A DNA stretch of 64,000 nt from Volvariella volvacea V23 (lineage: Eukaryota > Basidiomycota > Agaricomycetes > Agaricales > Pluteaceae): positions 258,767 through 322,766 of the forward strand of contig KB722769.1 of the NCBI GenBank assembly GCA_000349905.1, in the 5' to 3' direction. Shown here piece after piece: positions 1-13,847 of the stretch (its first letter is position 1; every line of letters starts with the position of its first letter). The position numbers and the translations under genes are program-made. The notes under the pieces were generated by a model. The model was given only the letters and a program-made list of their open reading frames with translations, was not told where the DNA came from and did no database searches.

Positions 1-3000
1 GGGGTAGGGATGCTGGTATTGGAATCCATACCCTCCAGAACCATCGTTATACTCTTGCTGCGGGTACCGAGTATATGCGCCTTGATAACCCTTTCCTGCT
101 GCAGACAATCCTCCTGCCCCTACCCCTGTTGCCGCCGCCGCCGCCGCAGTCGACGTCCCACTTCCATTATTTCCCCAATAGTTACTTCCAGCCCCATAAT
201 CCCCTCCCTGCGACGAACCGTAATTCCTAATTTTCCACCCTACCCCTGTTCTACCGAACTCAGTGCCATATCCATTTATATGCCGACGAATAGCTCTATC
301 TCTATCCTCCTGATCACCAACGAAGGAACCTCGTTTTCCCCGAAGGACGACGAAGCTCTTCCGTGGTGTGCTACCTTCAGCTGGCGACGCATTTGATGGC
401 CCTCCGCCGAATCCTTGGAACGCATATCCTCCCTGCTTACCTTCTTGACCACCCCCACTCCCACCCCCTGGCCCTGGACCCGGCCTGACCATTCTATCCC
501 CAAACGCTCCCCCACCCGCTCCCCTACCGATCACACTCTCATCCTCATCTTCGTCATCTTCTCCAAATCCGTACCTCCTCACACCCTCATCTCTTCTCCC
601 AGCAGCCCTCGTGCCTCGACTCGGGTCCATAAAGGCACTCCAGGGGAGGTTATCCTCCTCGAGCCTTCGCTTGCGGTTGGCACGCATCCGCATGCGGATG
701 AGCCAGGCTATGAGCGCTGCAAGGAAGGCTACGAAGACTATGGAGCCGAGGATTATGCCGATGAGGAAGGGCGGGGCGGACGTTAGGGACACGGGTGTGT
801 CGTTTGCGTTGTTGGTGTTGGTTGTGGCGGGATCTGGGGTGGTGGGAGGTGGTGTGGTAGATGTGGGTGTCGAGGGTGTGGGTGTTAGAGATGTGGATTG
901 GGATGTTGGGTCTGGTGTGGATGATGTTGGCCTTGTTGATGAAGAACTAGACGAGGCTTCGGAAGATGAAGCCGTTTCACTTGCACTCAACTCAGTTGAT
1001 GACGATGTCCTATAGTGCACTCGGAATGTCAATCACAAGCACTTTCGATCACAAGACACCGCACACGACACATGGACAAAACGGAAAGATGAAGACAAAA
1101 GGACTCACAAACTAGCAGTAAGACTAGACAATATTCCACTCACGCCCCCCAAATCCGTTGATGGAGCTGCAGTTGCAGTCGTGCCTGGACTATTGACAAT
1201 CGTCGTGATCTGCAAGAAACCGGTTGAAGCTGCCCCAGTTGCTGGAGCAGCCGTGGTTGGCCGTCCTCCTCCCTCTTGACCATTCGGTTGTGTCTGTGTC
1301 GGCGAGGGCGGCTGACTGGGGTTGGGAGGATTGTCGTTAGACGGGGTCTGTGTATCCATCGTCTGCGCTTCTTGTGTTTCTGTGTTTGCTTGCCCTTGCC
1401 CTTGCGCCTGTCCTTGTCCCTGTGTTGTCTCCGCGTCTACTTGTATTGGAGAAGCTTGTTCAATCACAATCGCAGTTGTGAACTCTGACTCTTCGATGCT
1501 TAGGTTCCTTTCTCTGGATTCAGGCTGAGGCTGAGGTTGTGCATTAACCCCAATTCCAGCTCCTGCGTTGTTGGAACTGTTACCTCCTCCTATTCCTGTT
1601 CCTTCGTTTTGATTCTCGTTCTCGTGCGGGTTCTGGGTATGCGTATTTGTCTGTTCCTGCAGCGGCTCCAAGGGTGTCGACGCTAATGGTATAATCGGTA
1701 CGGGCGGTGGAGATGTGTGTGGTGTAGACGGTGATGGTGGTGGTATCTCCGTAGGAGAAGAAGGGGAAGAAGGAGAGGAGACTTGGACGCGCCCAGCGCT
1801 ATCTTTACTCCCTCTATCTCTCAGGCTATCGCCCCCACTTTCTCCTAGCACTGGCTCTGACTCTGCACCCGTGATAGGATTGGAGTCTTCGAGTGGAGCC
1901 GCCGCTATTGGCTGTGTCTGGGGCTGTGATTCGAATTGCTGGGAGGATAGGGACTCGGACGGTTGGGATAGGGATAGGGAGGATTGCTGGGAGGATACCC
2001 CTATAGCTGGACCTGATACCGCTCTCGCTATCTCTTCCTGGCCTACACCCGATGGCGAATAATAGTCAATTGGTACTTGATTCGCGAGGTGATCGTGGAC
2101 CGTGACGTGCCCATCCTCCTCCGGCAGTCCTTCAACCCGTCCAGAGCCTCCACTTCCCTCGGTCTGAGGCGCACGATCCTGTCCATTTACTCTGGAATCG
2201 CTCCGTGCATTTTCTGGACCGTGATTTTGGGATGGAAGGCCTGTGGTATGCTGTAGCCCCTCTTCACTCAACTCTGAGACACTCCACCTATTATCCCTAT
2301 TCTCGTCGTCGGGAGGCGGTGTGGAGCCTCCTAACGCTGGCGCGGATGCTGCTCGTGGCTCTGACGCACCTGCATCCTGTACAAGAGGTCGATTGGTTGA
2401 TGCGATTTCTCGGTTTCGAGTTGCTCCCAAGGTGAAGTCGATCCGTGGCACCAGTGCTCGGGTTGAACACTCTGGGTCTCGTCCATATCGACGACTTGGA
2501 CGCGCTCGCGCCTCCGATCCGCCTCCAGGTCCCCCTCCGCCTCCACGTCTAGCCTCAGCCTCAGCTTCTGCTTCCTCACGCGCCCGATTGTGTTTCTGAG
2601 CCTGCTTGACGATCTTGACTATCCGGGGTATCTGATCCTTCAATCGTCGAAGACCTAGATGGCTAGATTTCGAGCAAGAGCTACCGGACGACTCGACAGA
2701 GAAATTACTGCTTTTGCGTGTGATCGTGGATGCGGATGTATCGCTCGAAGCTGTACTTGTTCCCGAATCCGAACGCGCGCTCAGGCATGATGCGGTATGA
2801 CTCAGGACCCTATCGCGAGGTGTTCTCTGTTGTAGGGACTGTAGCTGGGGTTCGCGTTCTATGAATGGCCCTCGTCCTTTCCTGCGTTTGGGTGCATGAA
2901 GTGGTGTCGCTTGGTAGCTGGAAGAGTGGAGTGAGATGGTGGGAGGTAGAGTCGGTGACGGAGGGTGTTTTAGGGTACCATGAAACGAGGGTTTGAGGTG

Positions 3001-3066
3001 TCGATGATTTCCAGACCGCCGCCGACCTCGAAAGAATCTCGAGTATACCCTCGATTGGGTATTCAT
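1..3066 (-). CDS. Long disordered single-pass membrane protein, 3' end beyond the window
   Basis: Two exons are visible: 3066-1109 and 1009-1, joined by a 99-nt intron (donor GTGAGT, acceptor CTATAG) that keeps the frame. The frame is still open at base 1, so at least 989 residues are encoded and the C-terminus is missing. The first 650 residues are low-complexity, rich in Ser, Pro, Gln and Gly, with short Gln-Gly and Gln-Pro runs. A Ser/Thr/Pro stretch (about 654-720, a likely O-glycosylated stalk) leads to one hydrophobic segment at about 734-756, then a basic Arg/Met-rich stop-transfer and a Gly-rich tail with poly-Ala. No signal peptide is seen at the chosen ATG, so topology is unsure. 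The stalk-TM-tail order recalls fungal Mid2/Wsc-type surface sensors, but no cysteine-rich domain is visible. I do not recognise the family. The intron and TM are well supported; the exact start is not. Confidence 0.7.
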
Positions 3067-6000
3067 TCACTGTTGTTGGAGACTCTTCCCGAGCGTGATG
3101 GTTATTCGTTGAATTGGGTTGGACGAGGAGCAGCAGGACTTGAGTGTGCTGACACGTTGGATGGTGCAGATGCGTGGGGTCGGGTGATACTCGACCTGCG
3201 AGCAGGCAAATTCAGTTCGTGGACAGCAGGACTTGTGATGCCTAGCAGAAGTAGACGGAGGGGGAGGGTAGGGTAGAACCCGAATGTGCTTGGACAGCTC
3301 CCCGACGCCAACTGGTTTCATTACAGAATTGACTACCCCTAGTATGAATTCACGTCAGCCTCACTGAGATGTCTAGCAGTCCATCTTGTCGTCAGCATTC
3401 GACGTAATTTAGATTTGCCCATTAATCTGTCCCTGATGTGCGAATGCGCGGCCGTGGATGCAACGTAGACCATCTGTTAATTGATTTTGCCCCTTCCCAT
3501 TTACCGACCTACTCAGGATGACCTATTCGTCGCCTAACTGTTCGACACAGCATTAATTGATCGCTAGGCGCAAGTGTGATCTGTTGGCATGCATGTCCCT
3601 TGATATCATCCCACTTCATGACGATACAATGAAGCAATGCTCTTTTTTGACCCTGCACGCATATGTGTTTCTCAGGCTAGACGCCCGGTCTTCGACCACG
3701 TTCAAATTCTAGATCAGATAGTAACTGACTGGAGATGACGCGACCGCTGCGGCATCTCCAAGCTTACGTCCCAANNNNNNNNNNNNNNNNNNNNNNNNNN
3801 NNNNNNNNNNNNNNNNNNNNNNNNNNNNNNNNNNNNNNNNNNNNNNNNNNNNNNNNNNNNNNNNNNNNNNNNNNCAAGGCGTCTTGAAAGCAGTATCAGT
3901 TCTTCAACCTTCCATCGTCTGATCGGATGAGCGCGCACGTCGATACGACAGTCAGAGTGAACGATACTCAACAGTTGTCATCTTCTTACCACACGTCCAA
4001 TTGACATATTACGATCGATGCGGAGAGTCCGAAAGACAAGGAAACGACCCTTTGATTTTCTGGCTTGACCCTTGCGCACGAAGCTTCACATGCTCAGCCA
4101 TGAACCCTTATATGGTCCAGAGAGTTCACCTCGGCTGCTGAATTGCTGCAAATTGATGGTCTCTTCCCGCTGTCTGCCGCGGCAGGGCGTCACGGTATCC
4201 TGAACCCCCCCTTGGCTTGACATTCATATCCACCTTCCATTCAGACCTTTCCTTTTTCGTTCCCCCTGACAAACTGCTGTTGCCTTACAATGACCGGCAT
4301 TCGGGATTAGAGTATGACTCTTCGTCTTTGTAAACCTTTTGACAAAGCTGACTCACTCTCTATACTAGCCAAGCAGACTGAGTACTAGCTTTCACAGTAA
4401 CTTACGACATGCCGCTGATAGCGCAGCAGGGTATGGGGGAGTCCACAGTACAACACTATCGTGTTGCTGTATGAGATGGAAAGATAGCAGCCAATCAGAG
4501 ATCAGATAGACGCCCTACCAATCCCCATTTGTGCATTGGCACTAACCATGACTTTTTACCGAACTCGCCGAAGCCATTGCCCGGAGGATCAAGGGAATCG
4601 TCAAGCCCGTTTCAACGAGCATAGCAACAGACCACTGGATTTCAATTGAAAAGATGAGGGGGGTTTGACGTCTGACGGTCATCAGCCACGTCGAAGTTAG
4701 ATACCACCATGTGTGAAGGGAGTTATCAGGACACTAGCGGCCCGTTCTATATTCAGAACAGCCGGGCACAATTTTATAACTGCGACGATTTGCGAGACGA
4801 GGTGGTTTGTATCGTAAAGCACCCTCGGGGATTAGCTGGATCCCTAATCCGGTGGTAATAGCTCATGATTATAGCATAGTGGATCAACATTGCCTCTTGG
4901 TGGCGTGCTGTAACAAGGCGTTAGCGGTGGCTTCGGCGGCGTATGCGCAGGCCATGATTATAGCCATCCCACAACTGGTAGGGCATTAATAATTGGAATC
5001 CGAGTATTACCCCGCTGCAAGATTGATGTCAAGTGCCCCGTTCCTGGTTGATACGGGGAAGAAGGCTGAATACATTGGTGGTATCACTGCGCCTCAGAGT
5101 CAGCTTGAAGGTGGCGGAGTACGTAGTCTCACGACAGGCTATGCACCAATATCTCCGCTAGACGCGTTATATGCTTAGTTGCACGCATCGGGTACTAAAT
5201 CGCACGAAAGCCCAGTCGATCGGAATGGGGCCACAAAGCATGTTCAGAGCCTTGTTGACTGTTGCGCTCTGCGCACAATACTTCTTGATTAGCATCAAGA
5301 CTGTGTGCGGTGTTCTAGTTAGATGTTAAGGCTCAACCTCGTTCCATTCAAGAACTCCACGGGAAATATCAATCCCCGAGCTGTCTTCGGCCAAGGAATG
5401 CAATAGCGAAGGTGGTTAATGAAGGCCGGAGATTTGTTCTTGCGATACACAGCGTCCTGTTTATGTACTGTAATAAACTTCAGGAAGTGGTTACCAACAG
5501 CTTCGATATGTTTCGCAACAATGGCCTAGTGTGAGTTCTGTGCCTATATGGTTCCCGATCGCAATTGTATTAGAAAAGATACAAGAGGTAAAAATCATCG
5601 ACGGCCTCGAGGGAATTACCTCCCGATATTCCAACGCCGATACCGTTTTTTAACCTCATTTACCTTTGACGCGCCCACAAAATCAGCATTTGCACTCCCA
5701 CCACTTGCCATACCTAATTGTTCACATGTCTACTGCAATATCGGCCCCTTAACTGCAGGCGCGACGCTCAAGGGCCAATTCCAGTCTCCCCGCAACTGAG
5801 ATGAGACCGCAATTCCACATTCGACCTTTTACTACCTTCCTTTTAAGGGTAGGAAGGGCGGAAGTATATGGGGAAGGAAGTCAAGACGTAGCACAGCCCA
5901 ATAGGCGACAGAGAAGGACCAAACGCCTTCACAGCAAACCGAAAATCAGAAAGCTCGAATCATGCCTAGTCATAATTATCCCCAGAATACTAACTTTCGC

Positions 6001-8657
6001 CATTGTGGAAAACAGTTCCTATTCGAGACTCGTCATGAAATTAGACAGGGCCAGTGCTGTGCACAACCCCCTGACATTTGTGTTTCCTTAAAAGGAAAAT
6101 GACATCAACAAATCAACCAACCCATGGTTGTTGAGCGATTATTGCATTCCGATACATTCGCCCATACCGTAAAGGTAGTAGTCGTAATACAGAATCGCAT
6201 CGCATCCGTGGAGTGCATCTGCTGTTCGTCTAGTCATAAGATTAAAAAAAATGCCAAACTTTGTTGGAATAGCAACAGGCTCACGAATACATGGGCAGTA
6301 AGTACTCTCGAGTGCATGAATGGGGAAAGCTGCACCCGCAGTACAGAAGCCGGAACTAAAACTCGGGATGCTTAGAAAACTACGGAAACCAGGACTGGCC
6401 GCGTAAATCTTTAGTGCATCATCGAGTAGGGTGAATTAGGAGCCCGTAGGAGCATTTAGGAACAGAATCGGAATGTACACCATTCAAAGTACCGTCTTAG
6501 GTTGATGCGCATAAAGCACTCCTCCAGAGACGACCGTTATCGTTTACTCATCGGTTGCACGCATTACCGAAGATGTTGCCGTAGTTGAATTGAACATAGC
6601 CTGTAGCATCAACTCTACGGTTGACCACGCAACGCCTTTTCGGTAATGCGGAAAGCTCGAATATAAGGGGTCCATTCTCTCGGGAGGTGGACATGCACCG
6701 GAAAGTTAATCCAAAATCGTAACTGGAAATCCAGAAGCCCCATTTCGTAGTGAAGCACTGCTGGTGGTCGGAACCAACAGACGGGAGAGAAGAATCGAGT
6801 CAGAGATAACCCAATGTGTAAGTCCGGACAAGGAAGAAAATTGTTCAATAGGATTTGGTGGCTGTGGTAGCGCAGGCAGAGTGTTGGCGAGAATGAAAAA
6901 CCGCCAATGACCACAATGTTCAGCGGTGGTACTGGACCTGGCTCGGCTACGTATGGTCAGTGTTCTCAACCCTCTGAAGAACGACAAAAATCAGGGACAA
7001 GGTATAGCTGTTCAGGGCGGTGGTTAATGACCATGTGAGCTGAGGCTGTAGCTGCAAAGATCTGACGGCAGACGTACAGTGATTTTAGCCGAAGTTTTGG
7101 AGCAGGTGAGCAGCCTAAGCTGAGCAGGATTTTGCAGATAGATACTGCCAAGCACAGTGACACTAATCATTCAGCTCAAAGTCCTAATGGGCAGATAACT
7201 CGAGCAGTTGGAGGTGATTCGAAACGTGGCTGTGTATGAGAGGTACGCCTGAAGTCAGAACGCGAGTTACTGGCTGCGTTGAACCCGGCTGCTGACATAA
7301 GCTCTTATATTTGGTCATGTGTGGCAATGACCTTTACTATATGCCCAGTAAGGCAGGCATAGCTCAGGGGCGCAATATCTTTTCGTTTCCATCGGGGGTG
7401 CTTTGGGCCTGCTTTGGACTTCAGGAACAGAGCATCGTCATCCCTGTGAGCTGCGGTCGCTGGAACTCACGTTGACCTCCGTAGCTCGAAAATCAAATTA
7501 TAAGCTAAGACCGCAGCGGATACGTGTCGAACCAAGGTGCAAGTATGCCTTCAGCAAATTTCCCTTGGAAACTAACAGCTTAATGAAACCTGAACGAGCA
7601 GAGAATGATGAATGTGATTTGCTCCATCCAAAATGATCAACATCAATCCCGGAAGTCTTAATTGCCGTTCCGCTTCAGGTCGGTCATAACGAATTACAAG
7701 CCTCCTCCCAAATTAGACCCTGGTCTGTACCCAGAGTTGACAATAGATATTCATTCCGAGGGCTGTCAGGAGCAATCTCGTGCTGGGAACCTTGACCTGT
7801 CTGTTACACACGAAACGAAGCAGCCTTGGCGCGCGGACGGTCGTTGGAGGCCTTTATACACAGCCCACTTAGCGCCCACTTAGCGCGCATCCAACCGCCT
7901 GGATAGCTGCGGGGACAAGGTGCTGCAAAAAAACACCAGGGATTTTGCACGTTCGTCTGGTGACCACGCAGCTCAGCAGTTGTGCATTGGTGTACAGGAC
8001 GCTCCATCTACATATCTATTGATAACCTCAGAACATTTACACAAGATGCCGCAAAAACATCCGAGTTTTCACACGGTGTGGTTCACCTCCCTTTCCCATC
8101 AACTAACAGGCCCACTGAACATCCCCCTCAAAGGCTGTGTCTCCCATAGGTACTTACCATCTTGCAATGGAGTCTCAGTGTTCAGGAAGTAATCAGACCA
8201 AGGAGTCATCGACGAAGGTCGGACTACCACGGCTATACGGAAGGGCCAACCTCAACAGCTCGACGACTGGAAAAGTTTCATGAAGACATGATGGTTGATC
8301 CTGCTGCTGCAACATCTGCGCATCCGTACCGCTGAACGAGATCCCGTTTGGTGAGTCATCGCCTTGCCTTTTTTGACTACATCTCGCACCCCCTCCACCC
8401 CTCCGCACACCCCGTTTACACCTACTCCCCCCCTCATGAAACCCCATCATACCTACCAATCCCAATTACAATACCCCAGATCAGATTTTCATCGTTGTCC
8501 TGTTCCTGTTACAAGTTTATCTTCTGTCTACATTTGGCATGCGAGGCTATTCGAGACAACATTCACAACTATTCGACGCCGTGATGTTATCCCTCGCCGC
8601 TGACCCGCTGCCGAACCGTGACTCGAATTACCATCCACTGAGTTACAGCCCGGCTGG
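3067..8657. other. Gene-free stretch with assembly gap
   Basis: About 5.6 kb in which I find no reading frame with a recognisable motif, plausible codon structure and splice signals. Open frames are all under 100 codons and scattered over both strands. There is no recognisable transposase, reverse transcriptase or terminal repeat, although degraded mobile DNA cannot be excluded. The 100-N gap lies inside it. Confidence 0.5.
3775..3874. other. Assembly gap of exactly 100 N
   Basis: A run of exactly 100 undetermined bases. A round 100 is the usual placeholder for a scaffold gap of unknown length, so distances across it are unreliable and a gene or repeat may be missing. Confidence 0.99.
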
Positions 8658-8664
8658 TATAAAG
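8658..8664 (+). promoter_or_regulatory. TATA box of the adenylation gene
   Basis: TATAAAG lies 91-97 bases before the ATG at 8755. A pyrimidine-rich tract of about 60 bases (TCATTTCCCC, CTTCCTCTTC and similar) between it and the ATG is typical of a fungal transcription start region. Confidence 0.5.
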
Positions 8665-8754
8665 AGTACAATATGACGCAGCCATCCTACTCATTTCCCC
8701 TCATTACTTCCTTCCTCTTCGTTCCATTCTCCTCCCCACCTAGTCATATTTCGA

Positions 8755-10637
8755 ATGGTTGAGTCTCACCTAACCATCCTCGACAATGCAGCAGTTAGAT
8801 TCAGCACTCGCCCTGCCTTCAAGGTTCCTCAACTTGACTGCGAAGGCCACGTCCGGAATTGGGTTCCCATAACATACCGACAATTCCATGAAGACGTCCA
8901 AACCTACGCTAAGTACTGGGCAAGGACGCTGAGGGCGAATAGCATTCCGCAACGGTCTATTATTGGCCTCTGGTAAGCACCACTGCTTAATAAACCAAGG
9001 ACTAGCCTAACACCTACTTCAGGTTAGGGGGATTCTCCTACAGTGACGTCTTGCAAATATACGGGCTCACCCGGGCCGGCTACATCCCCCAACTTTTCTC
9101 CCTTCGGTTGTCCAACCCCGATGTCGTCTACGAACTCTTGAGTCGCTCCAAGGCTCAGGCACTGGTCGTCGATCCATCCTATCAATCAGCTGTCCACGGC
9201 TGTCCCGTGCCACATTATGTTGCGCTAGACGTTTCCCAAGTCGCTGCTGACGGAGAACCGCTCCCCTCATTACCTCAAACCCGGCCGGATGATACTGCAC
9301 TCGTGTTCCACACAAGTGGCTCGACATCAGGAAGCCCAAAGCTGGTGCCCTGCAGCTATCGATGGATATCATCAGTCGTCCTCAAGTCGGAGCAAATATG
9401 CCGACCCCGCAATCCCGCACGCCAGGATGTTACGGCATGGATGTAGGTTCCATTCCTTCCCTTTGTTCTTTTCATTAGCTTATGCATAATTTTCGCCCAA
9501 ATCAACAGGGGAAGCATGTGCCATATCGCGCAAAACTTCAGTGCGTGACGCGCTTCTTCGTCTAGTCTAATTTGTACTAACCCGACGCCACAGTGCTAAT
9601 TGGCTCCCTCCAATACGGTTCCTGCACCGTCTTGCCATCCAGCGCGATGTTCTCGTCTGAGGAGCTGATCGACATGGTTCAAAAGTGCGGACTCAACCGC
9701 CTCAATCAGTTCGCCAGCTATCTCGGCAACCATATTCGCACGGCACGTCAAGATCCCAAGCTTCTTCGATCATTGGCGTCATTGGACGACGTGTTGTATT
9801 CTGGGTTGCCACTCAGCCATCCAGAAGAAGAATGGGCGTACAAAAATGGCATTAGGCTAAGGGTAGGTATCTCGTGTATGGTTCTCGAATGAACGGCCTA
9901 ATGACCCTTCTATTACAGAACCTGTTTGGCAGCACGGAATGCGGTGGAATGCTGTTATCGGGGGGATACGAACGCAATCCGGCACTACTACAACCTTTGG
10001 CTGGCACCTCATATGAATTCGTGCCTCAGCTCCCTGGCCAAGCATCACACCAGTCGACAGCTCAATTATACGAACTCGTCATTCGTTCAGATTCATTGGA
10101 CTGCCCAGACGTGTCATTGAGGAACCCCGCGGATGGCCACTTCCACACTGGTGATCTCTTCCAAGAGGTCGTACCGGGCTTCTACTTGTCGAAGGGAAGG
10201 GACGACGATTGGATCAAGTCAGAAAGCAGCTTGCGTTGCGATACCAAGTCAGTACTTTTGGTTTACGTTCTATTCCTCAGTCACTCAACTATCTCTATAG
10301 GTCAATCGAAGATAACATTCGCTTGACTTGCGGTCCACTCGTCGCCGAGTGTGTTGTAGTCGGTTCCGGTCGCCCATTCCCCGCCATCTTCATTGAACCT
10401 GCTTCAAATGACACTGACTCCGGAAAGCTGAAGAGAACCATCTTCCAAAAGACAAAAGCTTTTCACACACGGAGATACCTTCACGAGAAGCTCGTGTCAC
10501 CGGAGATGATTGTCGTGGTCGAAAAGAACAGCTTGCCGCGCACTGTGACCAAGGGGAATGTGAGAAGACGGGCGGTAGAGCAACAATACGAGAAGCTCTT
10601 GGACGACTTGTACGCTCGGGTCAGAAAAACCCAGTAA
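8755..10637 (+). CDS. Stand-alone adenylate-forming (NRPS-like A domain) enzyme
   Basis: Six exons give 534 aa: 8755-8972, 9023-9442, 9509-9540, 9594-9862, 9919-10247, 10301-10637. All five introns are GT-AG, 50-66 nt, and every junction keeps the frame. The core motifs of acyl/aryl-AMP-forming enzymes appear in order: phosphate loop HTSGSTSGSPK, NLFGSTECGG, the ATP-ribose motif FHTGDLF, the hinge KGRDDDWIK and the C-terminal lysine region LPRTVTKGNVRRR. GSMCHIAQNF and RCDTKSIEDN are what I remember from the adenylation half of basidiomycete adenylate-forming reductases. Such enzymes normally continue into a carrier domain and a reductase; this one stops right after the A domain, with a TAA and no carrier or Rossmann sequence downstream. 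It probably activates a carboxylic acid as acyl-AMP, for CoA or another acceptor. The substrate cannot be read from sequence. No biosynthetic neighbours are seen. Confidence 0.88.
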
Positions 10638-13600
10638 GCTTTTGCTCAGCATCGGTCTGGCCTTCTTTTCCCTCTTTTCCGCCCTATATTCCCATTCCAT
10701 CACCAACTTTGTAATTATGGCTCAGATATACTCTGCACACGGACATCGGACACCAACATCGCTCACGCTTTCTTGCTATCCAATATCTTGTCAAATACGG
10801 TCATCATCTACCGCCATGGACTTCGCATCAGCATTTATTATTGTTACAATAGTACGACTAATGGACTCTGGCCACGTTTACATTGTAACTGCAACCCCCA
10901 TCTCATAACCCCAATCCTTAACGTCGCCTTGTATATCTCTTGTTTCCCCATCCCAATCACAGGAAATGTAGTATTACACTCAGTATCTTGCCTTTCTTGC
11001 TTCGTTATCCTATCCCACGTCTGTTTTTTCCCATCCATCCCCTCTAGTCCCTCCACACCCAGGCTCCCTATCCCTAACAGCAGTGCCCGACTGTTTTTAT
11101 TCCTATTTGCGTTTACTTCCGTTTCGCGGGACTATTTTACGCCCCCGAGCTATTTGCTTCCGTCTCCCCATTCATTACTTATACCGCCTCATTTCTATAT
11201 TCGTTCATATAGCTACTAATATCTTCTTTACACCGATCCCGGCATACCGCACCGGTCTATGCCAGTGATCCCTTTGAATAGAATGACACTTGCTACCATT
11301 CCAGAGCGTCTGAACAGGCAGTCACTTGAACAATCGAATTCGAGACAAGCAGGGCCTCCATTCAGTACTAGCTAAACACAGCCCGCAGACCATAATGTCA
11401 AAATGCCTTGATCTAATCAATCGGAGTTGCACAGCCCAGTGGATCCCCAAAGCTCAGGACTCAGCAACTTGCAGGACGTAACTTTGAATACAACCCTCCC
11501 CAAACGCTTCTATTTGATACGTCCCGCAGTTGGATCTACTCCAAGCTTTAACGACCCGTTCCGATCCTCAAATTTCAAAGAGGGTCGGACTTTCTGTGTT
11601 TGAACTGTCCGACATCCAACATACCATATCAATCAGCTGTGACGACATGATAATCTAGGATCACAATTGTTGGCAGAGATCATCCTGACATACCATGATC
11701 GGCCATGTTCGGAGCGGAATGACCAGCTCGGACGCATATTACCGCCTTCCGTAAGTTTAATTTTTGAATGGCGGGCATCACGCAACTGCGAGCTGTACTG
11801 CACTTGGTAGATCGAGGAATGAAATGTTCGGCGGATCCTGACCCAACAGGCCTTTGCATTCCGTCAACGAGTCGGTGGTGGTATCGGTCAACTGGCCCGT
11901 CGCTCGTTCCCGGTAGATCACACAGGGCTCCAGCTCTGATTGATTCCAACAGGCCTATCTTTTCCGGCATTGCTTCTGCCTTGTTCCCTTCCTGGTTCCT
12001 TGAATCTACAATGGAAGCAAACGGCCCACCATCTATGGAGATGGAGAGGGGGAGTGCTGTTGATGAAGCCTCACGTCATAGGAGCATCGTGTACACCACC
12101 TCCGATTTGTTTGACCTTGCCTCGCCGTAAAGACCTGTTTGAAGGGGAGTGAGCTTCTGAAGCTGTATGTGACGGAACAGAGGAGGAACACGCTAGATGT
12201 AAAGGGCAAAGTGAATACGAGAACCTCCTATGTGATCCTCGGGTCAGCTTGAGTCCAACCACGGAAGACTCCTGCTGATTCCCATTTACCCCTCACTCGG
12301 GACTGACGACCACGATATGGTTAGCTTCGAATCTATTGCTATGTCTTGAGGTCTGCGTTCAGGATTGATGGCGTAACTCTTGACCTGCCAAATTACCTCC
12401 AGGTCATTGAAACGTGCTACTGTATCTGGACAACGTAATGGGCCTACTCAAGCTTCGCTTGATCCTCGGAATTTATATCTTAGTACGCAGATGCACGAAT
12501 GCTTGGACATTTACACTACATCGTAACCCTTTCTTTTGCTACCAGCCAAGGGCTTGGCCTTGAAGGTGGCCATTACCGTCCTGGCTATGCAAGAGTTCTC
12601 GAGATAAATTACGAGGGAGACGACATTCTAAATCAGAGTATATTTCCTTCTATTGTGAATTTGAAACACAGGCATGATTGCTGTTGTGTCCGCTCTCTCA
12701 TGACGTCCGCACTTTCGATGGCCAGAAACACCAAGTGCTTTGTCTAACATACGCGAAGTCCAATAGTACTCATGACTTCCGGGGCCCTTGAAGTTTCATC
12801 AACCCCAACCATACGATATTTGAAACCAAGTGATGTTACGATGCTTGATTGACTGATAGAAGCAGGTCAAACGCCAACTTCAGATAATAAGTAAAGCAAA
12901 GTTGCCAAAAGGGCATTACCACTCCTCCCCATGCAAAATACCGCCGATCCGTTATTGTACTCTTCATAGCGCTGATTTCCTACAAATGATGCCTACGTGG
13001 TATGACTCCAATCATTCCGTTGTCAGGTTTGGGGATGTTACTAGTACAGTATTTACCTCACCAATTCATCAATCCACCGAGCCAAATGAGCACTGTACAC
13101 GTAGAACGGCGTGCATGGGAGCAAGACTTTGAAAACAACTTCGTAACAGGGCCACTATAGCACAAAAATAGCCTACACTACCTTCCAGTAGTGTATCATC
13201 AAGCAAATCAACGCCCATCTCACTACGGCGATCACGGACACATACGTCCGAAGCCCTCAGGCTTAAACGGGGTATTTCCCCAAACAGCGATTGCTGTATG
13301 TCAGACGGGGGCGAACGCAGTCAGGGGTCCGCACATGCACGATCGTCAGCTCGCAACTCGCAGTTCGCAGTTCGCAGTTTTCGCAGTTTGAGTTGGCTAG
13401 GCTAGTAGCGGTTGCTAAGAATAACGACTGTGCCCGCTCGGAAGTAAAAGTAGCGACTGATGCGCGGTAGTAAGTTAAACAAGGGACTCGGTGTGCCTAT
13501 CTTAAGCAGTGCCTTGCGCATCCATTCTGTGGCGATGCTGCACTGGTGAGATATCTCTGCAGTTGGACGAAAAACGCTGGAGGAGAGTGAGGCGATAAGG

Positions 13601-13847
13601 GTATCGCGGCTTGCGGCAGATCGCTGATGGGGTTGCGCGTTCGCTGCCTTTTACGATACTATATTAGTATTCCCTTTACAATTTCATCCGAGGACAAACC
13701 GGCCATGAGTTAGTGCAGGACAAGAAGCAGGTGATTTCCTCTTTCACGAGCGACTTGCCAGGATGTAACATTAATCATCAAGGTCATCGTACTACGTCAA
13801 GGCCGAGGTGGTCTATAGGCATCTTACAAAGAGTCATCTAACTGGAA
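10638..13847. other. Gene-poor stretch with a short tandem repeat
   Basis: About 3.2 kb without a gene I can support. At about 13350-13390 the 7-base unit CGCAGTT is repeated imperfectly four or more times. The first few hundred bases are pyrimidine-rich and are probably the 3' UTR and terminator region of the adenylation gene. Confidence 0.5.

Noticed and set aside
13350..13390. CGCAGTT repeats as a CRISPR or centromere-like array
   Set aside because: Only a few imperfect 7-base units without spacers; a simple tandem repeat.
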